Below are positions 17,110 through 25,725 of a stretch of 64,000 nucleotides of DNA, piece by piece. Location of the stretch: assembly GCF_011395035.1 (NCBI RefSeq), contig NZ_CP024768.1:3826343-3890342 (forward strand), given 5' to 3'. The position numbers and the translations under genes are program-made. A model generated the notes under the pieces. That model ran no database searches and was not told where the DNA came from. It saw nothing but the letters and a program-made list of their open reading frames with translations. Numbering within the stretch: the first letter of the stretch is position 1; every line of letters begins with the position of its first letter. Source of the stretch: Pantoea cypripedii (GTDB lineage: Bacteria; Pseudomonadota; Gammaproteobacteria; Enterobacterales; Enterobacteriaceae).

Positions 17110-18762
17110 TCAGGATTGCGGAATTTTCAGGGTCTGACCCAGCATCACATTGGAGGACTTCATGTTATTCGCCTGCATGATGGCATTGGGACTGACGCCA
17201 TAACGGGCGGCAATCGCCGTCAGAGAGTCACCACGCACCACTTTATGACGCACCGGACCGCGCGAGGCTGTCGCGGTGCCCCCCGATTTAGCCGGGACTT
17301 TCAGACGCTGACCGACCCAAACCACGTCGCGTTTCAGGCTGTTCATCTCGCGCAACGTTGCCATGCTGACACCGTATTTTGCCGCAATGCCTGACAGGGT
17401 TTCACCGCGCGTCACCGTATGGCGCTGCGTTGCGCCAGTGTATTGCACCGTCCCTGTCGCCGGGTTGCTGGCGACGCTAACCGCTGGAATGGTGTCCTGC
17501 GGCCGGTTTTCTTCCTTTGGGACCGATTGCAGCGGATGCGCCAGGAAGTAATTACGCAGCCCCTTATAAATCGACTGAGCAATCTTCTCCTGATATGCGC
17601 TACTGCCAAGCAGTCGCTCCTCCGCGGCATTACTGATAAAGCCGGTTTCAACCAGCAAAGAAGGAATATCCGGCGAACGCAATACGCCGAGGCTGGCGTG
17701 CTCTGGCAGACGTTTATGCAATGGCGTGACGCCACGCAGCTGCTGCAACACTTTCACCGCCACATCATAACCGACGCGCTGTGAATGACCGAATTGCAGA
17801 TCCAGCACGGCCTGGCTCAGGTAAGGATCGGCCTGGCTGTTTGCCAGCAGATCGCCCGCGCCACCCAGCAATTCCGATTGCTTCTCTTTCTGTTCCAGCC
17901 AGTTCGCCATTTCGCTATTGGCGCGACGGTTGGATAGCACCCATACCGACGCCCCCGTGGCTGAATGATTCGGCGCGGCATCGGCGTGAATCGACACCAG
18001 CAGGTTGGCGTTTTCTTTGCGCGCCACATCGGAACGGCCCATCACCGAAATAAAGTAGTCACCGGTACGCGTCAGCACCGGTTTAAACATCGGGTCCCGA
18101 TCCATCAGCGCCTTCAGCTTGCGCGCAATGGCAATGGTGACATTTTTCTCATGCAAACCGTGCTGGCCGGAAGCCCCAGGGTCCTGACCACCGTGTCCGG
18201 CGTCAATTGCCACAATTACCTGTTCGTTACGGCTCACCGAGCCACCTGGGCGTATCGTGGTATCACTGCTGCTGACCGCCGTCACCGGGTTAGCATTGAA
18301 CGGATTACCCTGGTTGCTGCTTTGCGGCGTTTCCCGCACAGAATCGACTGGCGCAGCGTTACGTTTGGCGGTTTGCGTACCACGCATGGTAAACACCACA
18401 CGATATTGATTGCCCTCACGCTGCGTGACGGCTCGGGTGCGTGCCGCCTGCGTCAGCTCGAATACCAGGCGGATACTTTGCTTATCCTGCGGTTTACTGT
18501 TGCGGATACGCTTAACAATATTTTCGCCGCTGAAATTGAGCGGCAGCCCCTGAATATTGCCGCTCTGGCGAATATCCAGCACCACGCGATCGGGATTATG
18601 CAGCGGGAAAAAACCATACACCGGCTGGCCGTTGAAACTCAGTGTCACCGTCGCCTGGCTGTCACCATTTTCAACTTTAATATCTGACAACGCAGCCGAC
18701 AATGCTGAAGCCGAAAACAGGCAGAGCAGGGCCGCAAGGACCATTTTCATCCGTGACATCAT
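17110..18762 (-). CDS. amiB: N-acetylmuramoyl-L-alanine amidase AmiB with two LysM domains
   Basis: A 550-residue periplasmic amidase that cleaves peptide side chains from septal peptidoglycan during cell separation and is activated by EnvC in E. coli. Order: Sec signal (about 1-22, ending SALSA), AMIN targeting domain (about 25-125), linker, Amidase_3 catalytic domain (about 185-405; zinc/catalytic residues in DAGHGG, LHEKN, SIHADA and LVETGFISN), then two LysM repeats (about 435-480 and 505-549). E. coli AmiB is about 445 residues with, as I recall, one LysM. Starts at 18762 or 18759 are both possible. Its start overlaps the tsaE stop by 4 bp. Confidence 0.95.
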   Translation of the reverse strand: MMSRMKMVLAALLCLFSASALSAALSDIKVENGDSQATVTLSFNGQPVYGFFPLHNPDRVVLDIRQSGNIQGLPLNFSGENIVKRIRNSKPQDKQSIRLVFELTQAARTRAVTQREGNQYRVVFTMRGTQTAKRNAAPVDSVRETPQSSNQGNPFNANPVTAVSSSDTTIRPGGSVSRNEQVIVAIDAGHGGQDPGASGQHGLHEKNVTIAIARKLKALMDRDPMFKPVLTRTGDYFISVMGRSDVARKENANLLVSIHADAAPNHSATGASVWVLSNRRANSEMANWLEQKEKQSELLGGAGDLLANSQADPYLSQAVLDLQFGHSQRVGYDVAVKVLQQLRGVTPLHKRLPEHASLGVLRSPDIPSLLVETGFISNAAEERLLGSSAYQEKIAQSIYKGLRNYFLAHPLQSVPKEENRPQDTIPAVSVASNPATGTVQYTGATQRHTVTRGETLSGIAAKYGVSMATLREMNSLKRDVVWVGQRLKVPAKSGGTATASRGPVRHKVVRGDSLTAIAARYGVSPNAIMQANNMKSSNVMLGQTLKIPQS

Positions 18763-19235
18763 GCCTGATCCCTTTGCTGCTTAAAATGTTGCAGCAGGCT
18801 TTCACCCTGCACCGAAACCGCCTGTAATTCTGCTTCGCGCGCGTCATCAACGTAACGCAACGTCAATGCTAAATCGGGGTCAGGTAACACACCCGTGCCC
18901 TGCTGCGGCCATTCGACCAGACAAATCGCTTCGCCGCTGAAATAATCACGAATGCCCATGAATTCCAGTTCTTCCGGATCGGCCAGACGATACAGGTCAA
19001 AATGATACAGGGTACGGCTACCCAACGTATAAGGCTCGACCAGCGTATAAGTGGGGCTTTTTACATTACCCTGATGACCCAGCGCGTGCAGGAAACCACG
19101 ACTGAAGGTGGTTTTACCGGCACCCAGATCGCCATAAAGATAAATAACCGCCGCACTGCTGCACACGCGAGCCAGCTGCGCGCCAAGTTCAAGGGTTGCC
19201 GCTTCATCGGGCAAAGGGATAACACAGGTCTTCAT
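18759..19235 (-). CDS. tsaE: TsaE, ATPase for tRNA t6A37 synthesis
   Basis: A 158-residue P-loop ATPase (formerly YjeE) that works with TsaB, TsaC and TsaD to make threonylcarbamoyl-adenosine at position 37 of ANN-decoding tRNAs. The Walker A motif is GDLGAGKTT (about residues 35-43); FDLYRLADPEELEFMGIRDY and the tryptophan-containing VEWPQQG are typical. It is translated with amiB (4-bp overlap) and follows nnr with a 3-bp gap. Confidence 0.96.
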   Translation of the reverse strand: MKTCVIPLPDEAATLELGAQLARVCSSAAVIYLYGDLGAGKTTFSRGFLHALGHQGNVKSPTYTLVEPYTLGSRTLYHFDLYRLADPEELEFMGIRDYFSGEAICLVEWPQQGTGVLPDPDLALTLRYVDDAREAELQAVSVQGESLLQHFKQQRDQA

Positions 19236-19238
19236 GCT

Positions 19239-20756
19239 TTATTGTTGGATCATCTCAGGATTAACAAACTGCCATAGCAGCTCGAATAAATCGGTGGCCA
19301 GCATCCCGCGCGTGCCGCGCAAACGGGCAACGGCGTCCGCTGCTGCACCATGCGCCACACAGCCTGCGCAGGCTGCATCAAACAAAGCCAGTTTCTGGCC
19401 CATCAACGCGGCAATGATGCCGCTCAGTACGTCTCCCATACCACCAGAGGCCATACCGGCATTACCCACATCGGCAATCACCAGCTCTCCCTTTGCACTG
19501 GCAATCACCGTACCCGCCCCTTTCAACACTGCCACGCCTCCGTAGCGTTTGACCAGCGCCTGGGCGGCATGGATGCGGTCACTCTCAATATCACTGGTCT
19601 TCACATCCAGCAGGCGGGCTGCCTCACCGGGATGTGGTGTGATGATGCGATTCTGACGGGAATCTGCGTTGATTGCCAGCAGGTTAAGTGCATCCGCATC
19701 CCAAAGCATCGGCTTTTCGCAGGCAGCAACCCTTTTCAGTGCCTTTTTCCCCCATTCACGCTGGCCTAAGCCAGGGCCAATGGCGATCACATCTGCCCAT
19801 TCAAGCGCCTGTTGCAGGCGCGCATCGCTCAGCGCATCCACCATCAGTTCCGGCCTGGCGGTCAGAATCGGCGCAATATTATCCTCATGCGTCAATACGC
19901 GAACCAGACCCGCCCCCGCGCGCAGCGCCGCTTCCGCTGTCATGCGAATGGCCCCTGCCGTACCGGTATCGCCCCCCACCACCAGCAGGCGGCCATGATC
20001 ACCTTTGTGGGACGTGGCCTGGCGCGGCTTCAGCCAGCGGGAAAGATCCTGCGCATCAATCCGCTGCATCGGTGCTTCATTGCCGCTGAGAAACGGCGAT
20101 AATCCCAACTCGTCAACATGCAGCTGTCCCACATAATTACGGGCCATGCCGGTGAGCAGCCCCGGCTTCAACACGATCATGCTGAGGGTATGAGCAGCAA
20201 CGATGGTCGCACCCGGCGCAGAGCCGTTTGCCGCCATCAGCCCGGACGGGATATCAATCGCCAGCACTGGCGCAGCATGGGCATTTGCCAGCGTAATCAG
20301 ATGTTCATAAGGCGCGCCAGGCGCACGATTTAACCCGGTGCCAAGCAGTGCATCAACTATCACCTCAACCTGCTGCGGCCAGGGGGCATCGGCGGCATGA
20401 ATTACCCCACCAGCGGCCAGCCAGGCCTCCCGCGCCTGTTGCGCCTCTTCCGGCAACGGCCTGCTGCCCTCACACGCCAGCAATGTCACCTGTATCCCTG
20501 CGGCTTGTGCCAGCCGTGCGACCACATAGCCATCCCCGCCGTTGTTGCCGTGGCCGCATAGAATCAGCCAATGGCCCGCTTCGGGCCATAACCGACGCGC
20601 CAGTTCATAGCTGGCCTGCCCGGCACGCAGCATCAATTCATACAGGGTTAATCCCAGGCTATCGGCCGCATCGCGTTCCAGTTGACCTATCGCCTGCGCA
20701 GGCCAGACAGAGTGTGATAAACTGCGCGGGTTAGCATTCACTTCCTGGTTTCTCAT
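19239..20756 (-). CDS. nnr: Bifunctional NAD(P)H-hydrate repair enzyme Nnr
   Basis: A 505-residue two-domain protein (formerly YjeF). The N-terminal epimerase domain (about 20-215) interconverts R and S hydrates of NAD(P)H; GHGNNGGDGYVVARL is its signature. The C-terminal ribokinase-like domain (about 225-495) dehydrates S-NAD(P)HX using ADP; GGDTGTAGA and GGMGDVLSGI are its motifs. The ATG at 20756-20754 overlaps the ATG of the divergent queG gene by two bases within a single CATG. AGAGGG lies upstream as a ribosome-binding site, inside the queG coding region. Confidence 0.95.
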   Translation of the reverse strand: MRNQEVNANPRSLSHSVWPAQAIGQLERDAADSLGLTLYELMLRAGQASYELARRLWPEAGHWLILCGHGNNGGDGYVVARLAQAAGIQVTLLACEGSRPLPEEAQQAREAWLAAGGVIHAADAPWPQQVEVIVDALLGTGLNRAPGAPYEHLITLANAHAAPVLAIDIPSGLMAANGSAPGATIVAAHTLSMIVLKPGLLTGMARNYVGQLHVDELGLSPFLSGNEAPMQRIDAQDLSRWLKPRQATSHKGDHGRLLVVGGDTGTAGAIRMTAEAALRAGAGLVRVLTHEDNIAPILTARPELMVDALSDARLQQALEWADVIAIGPGLGQREWGKKALKRVAACEKPMLWDADALNLLAINADSRQNRIITPHPGEAARLLDVKTSDIESDRIHAAQALVKRYGGVAVLKGAGTVIASAKGELVIADVGNAGMASGGMGDVLSGIIAALMGQKLALFDAACAGCVAHGAAADAVARLRGTRGMLATDLFELLWQFVNPEMIQQ

Positions 20757-21894
20757 GTCATACCCTCTCGATCTTCATCAGCTTGCTCAACAGATTAAAC
20801 ACTGGGGACGCGAATTTGGCTTCCAGCAGGTGGGTATTTGCGATACCGACCTTAGCGCAGAAGAGCCCAGGTTGCAGGCGTGGCTGGAGAAACAATATCA
20901 CGGCGAGATGGAGTGGATGGCGCGTCATGGCATGATGCGCGCGCGCCCTCATGAGTTATTACCCGGTACGCTGCGCGTCATCAGCGTGCGCATGAATTAT
21001 CTGCCTGCCAAAGCTGCCTTCGCCAGCACGTTAAAAAACCCTCAGCTCGGTTATGTTAGCCGATATGCGCTGGGACGCGACTATCACAAAGTTCTGCGCA
21101 ATCGGCTAAAAAAACTTGGGGATAAGATTCAGGAGCATTGTGGCGAACTGAATTTTCGCCCGTTTGTTGATTCCGCCCCACTACTGGAACGCCCGCTGGC
21201 CGCAAAAGCGGGACTGGGCTGGACCGGAAAACATTCGCTGATCCTCAACCGCGAAGCGGGCTCCTGGTTTTTCCTCGGCGAGCTGCTGATCGATCTGCCG
21301 TTACCGGTCGATACCCCGCAGGAAGAGCAGTGCGGTCGCTGTGTGGCCTGCATGACCATCTGCCCCACGGCAGCCATTGTCGAGCCATACACCGTGGATG
21401 CGCGTCGTTGTATCTCTTATCTGACCATTGAGCTGGAAGGTGCCATTCCCGAAGAGTTTCGTCCGCTGATTGGCAACCGCATTTATGGTTGTGACGATTG
21501 TCAGCTGATTTGTCCGTGGAACCGCTATGGGCAACTGACTGATGAAGATGATTTTTCGCCCCGTGCGGTGCTACATGCCCCACCCCTCACCACGCTATTT
21601 ATGTGGGATGAAGCAAAGTTTCTGCGTGTGACGGAAGGGTCGGCGATTCGCCGGATTGGTCATCTGCGCTGGTTGCGCAATGTGGCGGTAGCGCTAGGCA
21701 ACGCCCCGTGGTCAGAAGAAAACATTGCCGTGCTGCAACAGCGTTCAGGGGAGCATCCATTGCTGGATGAACATATCGACTGGGCATTGGATCAACAGCG
21801 TCAGAAACGTGCTGCGCTCGCCATTGAGGTTCAACCCGCCCGCAAACTGCGTCTGGTACGTGCGATTGAAAAGGGTCTGTCACGTGATGCGTGA
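20755..21894 (+). CDS. queG: Epoxyqueuosine reductase QueG
   Basis: A 379-residue cobalamin- and iron-sulfur-dependent enzyme performing the last step of queuosine synthesis in tRNA anticodons. Two [4Fe-4S] motifs are visible: CGRCVACMTICP and, later, CDDCQLICP. The catalytic Asp lies in FVDSAPLLERPLA and GWTGKHS follows. The start MSYPLDLHQLAQQIK matches E. coli QueG. No purine-rich ribosome-binding site precedes it: the upstream bases are CTTCCTGGTTTCTC. Its promoter must lie inside the divergent nnr gene. Confidence 0.96.
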   Translation: MSYPLDLHQLAQQIKHWGREFGFQQVGICDTDLSAEEPRLQAWLEKQYHGEMEWMARHGMMRARPHELLPGTLRVISVRMNYLPAKAAFASTLKNPQLGYVSRYALGRDYHKVLRNRLKKLGDKIQEHCGELNFRPFVDSAPLLERPLAAKAGLGWTGKHSLILNREAGSWFFLGELLIDLPLPVDTPQEEQCGRCVACMTICPTAAIVEPYTVDARRCISYLTIELEGAIPEEFRPLIGNRIYGCDDCQLICPWNRYGQLTDEDDFSPRAVLHAPPLTTLFMWDEAKFLRVTEGSAIRRIGHLRWLRNVAVALGNAPWSEENIAVLQQRSGEHPLLDEHIDWALDQQRQKRAALAIEVQPARKLRLVRAIEKGLSRDA

Positions 21895-21920
21895 TTGAGC
21901 AAATTTACAGGATAAAATCC

Positions 21921-22170
21921 TTTTCCACATGCTGTGAATAAAATTATAAGTCCGATTGCAGGTATGCCCCGTTATATCGTCCAACCCTCACGCCAACAGC
22001 CTGAAACATGAAAATAATCTTTAAAATCAATTAATTACTGATTTATCGTTAACATTCTCACATGTTTTGAGTTGCAAGCCGCTGTCCAGAGCCTGTGGAT
22101 AACTCTGTTTAAAACAGTTTTGCAGATGGGGTAAAACGCCGTCCGGGTGCACCAGACAGATTGTGGATAA
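21921..22170. other. datA: datA-like DnaA-titration locus: DnaA boxes flanking an IHF site
   Basis: The queG-to-tRNA-Gly gap (21895-22298) has no gene. It contains TTTTCCACA (21921-21929, one mismatch), TGTGAATAA (21933-21941, reverse of TTATTCACA), and two exact TGTGGATAA boxes (22094-22102 and 22162-22170, reverse of TTATCCACA). A perfect IHF consensus AATCAATTAATTA is at 22025-22037, between the upstream pair and the downstream pair. In E. coli the datA site lies in this same queG-glyV gap and has several DnaA boxes with an IHF site between boxes 2 and 3. The position, box set and layout agree, so I call it datA by synteny and motif. Confidence 0.8.
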
Positions 22171-22298
22171 CCTAAAGGATTATCATGACAGCGACTGTCA
22201 CTAACCTGCTTCAGCAGAATTTCAGAAAACGTCCTGGCTGACACAGTTTGAGTGCTGTTCGTAATCGAAGACCAACAACGTTAATGAATATAAAAATC

Positions 22299-22374
<76 letters not shown>

Positions 22375-22399
22375 GTAGGAGGTACTGCTATACAAATTT

Positions 22400-22475
<76 letters not shown>

Positions 22476-22500
22476 GTAGAGGGTGCTGCTGTACAGATTC

Positions 22501-22576
<76 letters not shown>

Positions 22577-22588
22577 ATAACCATCGTC

Positions 22589-22689
22589 TTTTTGTTTGCC
22601 ACTGCGTTGGCTTCCTTCACTCACCCAGGTCACTTACTTGAGTAAGCTTCCACGGATTCGTTCAGTTGCCGCCTTGTTGCAAACAAAAA
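22589..22689 (-). repeat. Diverged ERIC-like element in the tRNA-Gly leader
   Basis: The minus-strand segment 22675-22603 aligns without gaps to the core of the ERIC at 24601-24726; I count 54 of 73 identical bases, including AAGGCGGCAA and AAGTGACC-type blocks. It is closed by perfect 11-bp arms, TTTTTGTTTGC at 22589-22599 and GCAAACAAAAA at 22679-22689, that differ from normal ERIC ends. It is transcribed as the leader of the glycine tRNAs. Confidence 0.65.
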
Positions 22690-22783
22690 TACTCGATTCT
22701 GCATCGTCGTACTTGCTTGCCACTGCGCAAACTAAAAACTGATTCTGTACCGTACCGAAATTCTTCATCGGTACGGGGTGCGC

Positions 22784-22811
22784 ATTATACGAGAAATCCT
22801 TTCCATCGCAA
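22784..22811 (-). promoter_or_regulatory. Promoter of the tRNA-Gly operon
   Basis: On the minus strand TTGCGA (22811-22806), a 16-bp spacer and a perfect TATAAT (22789-22784). It is followed by GCGCACCCC, a GC-rich discriminator typical of stable-RNA promoters under stringent control. An AT-rich AGCAAAATTTTGC stretch lies just upstream. Confidence 0.8.
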
Positions 22812-22895
22812 GAGCCTGAAAGCAAAATTTTGCGCTTTCCGCGCGTTTGCTGATTAATTCAGCAACCTGCTGTTTTCCTGCACACCCCGGGCGGG

Positions 22896-23444
22896 TTAAA
22901 GCTGCAAAAAGTGCTCGCGATAATAAGCCAGTTCCGCCACCGATTCGCGAATATCATCCAGCGCCTGATGGCTGCCACTCTTTTTGAAACCCGGCAGGAT
23001 ATCGGGTTTCCAGCGACGAGCCAGCTCTTTCAGGGTGCTGACATCGAGATAACGGTAATGGAAATAGGCTTCCAGTTCCGGCATGTATTTAAACAGGAAG
23101 CGACGATCCTGACCGATGCTGTTGCCACAAATCGGCGAGGTATTCGCGGGCACCCACTGTTTCAGAAATTCGATGGTCGCCAGTTCAGCAGCGTGATCGT
23201 CATACTGGCTGGCTTTAACGCGCTCCACCAGGCCGCTATTGGTGTGAGTGCGCACATTCCAGTCATCCATCAGCGCCAGTTGCGCATCGGATTGATGTAC
23301 CGCCAGCACCGGCCCTTCCGCCAGAATATTCAGGTTAGCATCGGTAACCAGCGTGGCGATCTCAATAATACGGTCGCGTTCCGGATCCAGCCCGGTCATT
23401 TCGAGGTCGATCCAAATCAGATTGTTTTCATTTCCAGCTGTCAT
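22896..23444 (-). CDS. orn: Oligoribonuclease
   Basis: A 182-residue DEDDh exonuclease that degrades the very short RNAs (mainly dinucleotides, including pGpG) left by other nucleases; essential in E. coli. The ATG at 23444 gives MTAGNENNLIWIDLEMTGLD with catalytic Asp and Glu in WIDLEMTG. Further motifs are ICGNSIGQDRRFL and HQALDDIRESV with the final His and Asp. A longer reading starting 10 codons earlier lacks family support. It diverges from rsgA. Confidence 0.97.
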   Translation of the reverse strand: MTAGNENNLIWIDLEMTGLDPERDRIIEIATLVTDANLNILAEGPVLAVHQSDAQLALMDDWNVRTHTNSGLVERVKASQYDDHAAELATIEFLKQWVPANTSPICGNSIGQDRRFLFKYMPELEAYFHYRYLDVSTLKELARRWKPDILPGFKKSGSHQALDDIRESVAELAYYREHFLQL

Positions 23445-23546
23445 GCGTTTTCCGCCCGTTGCCAAAGTCGTCATTAGACTAAATTAAGGTGTATCATAGA
23501 CGTTTTGCCCAGCGGGGCGAAGCCTGGCGAAAGCGTGAGAGGATGC

Positions 23547-24596
23547 GTGAGCAAAAATAAACTGTCGAAGGGTCAACAACGTCGTGTGAGTGCGAACCAC
23601 GAGCGTCGTCTGAAGCAACGGAACGAAAAACCGGAACCGGATGACAGCCTGTTTGGGGAAGCAACCGATGGTGTCGTGATCAGCCGCTTCGGCATGCACG
23701 CAGACGTAGAGGACAGCGCGGGCGAGGTGCATCGCTGTAATATCCGTCGAACTATCCGTTCGCTGGTGACGGGCGATCGCGTCTTATGGCGTGCCGCAAA
23801 TGAGAACGGTGGTAAAGGGATCGTCGAAGCGGTACACGAGCGTACCAGCGTTCTGACGCGCCCCGATTATTACGACGGCATCAAACCGATCGCCGCCAAC
23901 ATCGATCAAATCATTATCGTTTCAGCGATCCTGCCGGAACTGTCACTCAACATCATCGATCGCTACCTGGTTGCCAGCGAAACCCTGGGGATCGAGCCAC
24001 TGCTGGTGCTGAACAAAACCGATCTGCTGGATGCCGAGGCTCGCGCCTTTGTCGATGAGCAGATGGATATCTATCGTCATATTGGTTACCGCGTGCTGAT
24101 GGTTTCCAGCCGTGCCAAAAATGGCCTGGTGGAGCTGGAAGCGGCACTGACTGGCCGCGTCAGCATTTTTGCCGGACAGTCTGGTGTCGGCAAATCCAGC
24201 CTGCTGAATGCTTTGCTGGGCCTTGATGTCGCCGGTGATGAAATCCTGACCAACGACATCTCAGATGCCTCGGGTCTCGGCCAGCACACCACCACCGCCG
24301 CACGCCTGTATCATTTCCCTCATGGCGGCGATGTGATTGATTCCCCTGGGGTACGCGAATTTGGTTTGTGGCACCTGGAGCCGGAACAAATTACCCGCGG
24401 ATTTGTCGAATTCCGTGAGTTTCTTGGCAGTTGCAAGTTCCGCGACTGCAAACATGACAACGATCCGGGCTGCGCCATTCGCGAAGCGGTAGAAAACGGT
24501 ACCATCAACATTTCCCGCTTCGATAACTACCACCGTATTCTGGAAAGCATGGCGCAGGTAAAAACGCGTAAAAACTTTTCCGCCAGCGAAGATTAA
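23547..24596 (+). CDS. rsgA: RsgA, GTPase for 30S subunit maturation
   Basis: A 349-residue circularly permuted GTPase that checks late 30S assembly and releases RbfA. The start is GTG at 23547 preceded by GAGAGGA, giving MSKNKLSKGQQRRVSANHE; a longer in-frame reading is not supported. An OB domain (about 35-110) precedes the G domain in permuted order: NKTDLLD (G4), then GQSGVGKSSLLN (G1), then DSPG (G3). The zinc knuckle is CKFRDCKHDNDPGC. It is divergent from orn, and an ERIC repeat follows it. Confidence 0.97.
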   Translation: MSKNKLSKGQQRRVSANHERRLKQRNEKPEPDDSLFGEATDGVVISRFGMHADVEDSAGEVHRCNIRRTIRSLVTGDRVLWRAANENGGKGIVEAVHERTSVLTRPDYYDGIKPIAANIDQIIIVSAILPELSLNIIDRYLVASETLGIEPLLVLNKTDLLDAEARAFVDEQMDIYRHIGYRVLMVSSRAKNGLVELEAALTGRVSIFAGQSGVGKSSLLNALLGLDVAGDEILTNDISDASGLGQHTTTAARLYHFPHGGDVIDSPGVREFGLWHLEPEQITRGFVEFREFLGSCKFRDCKHDNDPGCAIREAVENGTINISRFDNYHRILESMAQVKTRKNFSASED

Positions 24597-24600
24597 TGGT

Positions 24601-24726
24601 TATACCCACAATCATTCGAGCTACAGGAAGGCGGCAAGTGAGTGAATCCCCGCGTGCTGACATCAGTCAGTGACCGGGGTGAGCGAGTGCAGCTAACGCA
24701 CCTGTAGTTTGAAGGATGAAGGGTAT
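24601..24726. repeat. ERIC (intergenic repeat unit), full length
   Basis: A 126-bp element with terminal inverted TATACCC/GGGTATA and inner arms CTACAGG/CCTGTAG. The core matches the sequences behind the standard ERIC primers: GTGAATCCCC and GTGACCGGGGTGAGCG. It begins 5 bp after the rsgA stop and ends 88 bp before psd, so it lies on an rsgA-psd read-through transcript. Confidence 0.93.
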
Positions 24727-24814
24727 ACAACGGCACATTCGCCAACTGAGCGGGGCGCTGCTACAATCCGCCCCCTTTTGTCTAAACGATACGTAATAAA
24801 GCCAGGAGGCTAAG

Positions 24815-25711
24815 GTGTTTGATCGTTTTAAACTCGGCCTGAATCATATTCTGCCTAAGAAAGGACTGACCGAACTCGCAGGCTGGGGTGCCAGTCGACG
24901 TGGTGGCTGGCTGACCAAAGCGGTCATTGATATTTTTGTCTGGTACTACAAGGTGGACATGGCAGAGGCCAGCAAACCAGACACCGCCAGCTATCGCACC
25001 TTTAATGACTTCTTTGTGCGCCCATTAAAAGAAGGGGCACGTCCGATCGATCCCGATGCGACACTGCTGGCCCTGCCGGCCGATGGCGCCATCAGCCAGT
25101 TAGGCCGTATCGAAGGCGATCAGATCTTCCAGGCCAAAGGTCACTACTACACGCTGCAGGCGCTGCTGGCGGGTAATGACGAGCTGGCGCAACAGTTCCA
25201 GGATGGTAACTTTGTCACCACTTACCTGGCGCCGCGTGATTATCATCGCGTGCATATGCCCTGTAACGGCATCCTGCGTGAAATGATCTATGTCCCAGGC
25301 GACCTCTACTCGGTCAACCCGTTAACCGCACGCAACATCCCGAACCTGTTTGCCCGTAACGAGCGTGTCATTTGCGTGTTCGATACGGATCACGGCCCGA
25401 TGGTGCAGATTCTGGTGGGAGCCACCATTGTTGGCAGCATCGAAACCGTGTGGGCTGGGACCATTACACCGCCACGTGAAGGCGTGATCAAACGCTGGCA
25501 CTACCCGGCTGCCGATCATGACGGTGCTATCGTGTTGCTGAAAGGACAGGAAATGGGTCGCTTCAAGCTGGGTTCAACGGTCATCAACCTGTTTGCGCCA
25601 CAGCGCGTCAAACTGGCAGAAAGCCTGGAAGCCGAAAGCAAGACCCGTCTCGGTCAGCCGCTGGCCATCGCCTTGCCACAGCCGGGTGAAACCGCCCCGC
25701 TCACCGACTAA
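24815..25711 (+). CDS. psd: Phosphatidylserine decarboxylase proenzyme
   Basis: A 298-residue inner-membrane-associated enzyme converting phosphatidylserine to phosphatidylethanolamine. It is a pyruvoyl enzyme: self-cleavage at LGST creates the prosthetic group from Ser254, the same position as in E. coli. YLAPRDYHRVHMPCNG is the substrate region. The start is GTG at 24815 after CAGGAGG. It is shorter at the C-terminus than E. coli Psd (322 aa), ending soon after the catalytic chain. It is followed at 14 bp by mscM, as in E. coli. Confidence 0.97.
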   Translation: MFDRFKLGLNHILPKKGLTELAGWGASRRGGWLTKAVIDIFVWYYKVDMAEASKPDTASYRTFNDFFVRPLKEGARPIDPDATLLALPADGAISQLGRIEGDQIFQAKGHYYTLQALLAGNDELAQQFQDGNFVTTYLAPRDYHRVHMPCNGILREMIYVPGDLYSVNPLTARNIPNLFARNERVICVFDTDHGPMVQILVGATIVGSIETVWAGTITPPREGVIKRWHYPAADHDGAIVLLKGQEMGRFKLGSTVINLFAPQRVKLAESLEAESKTRLGQPLAIALPQPGETAPLTD

Positions 25712-25725
25712 GTGGGAATTCCCCT

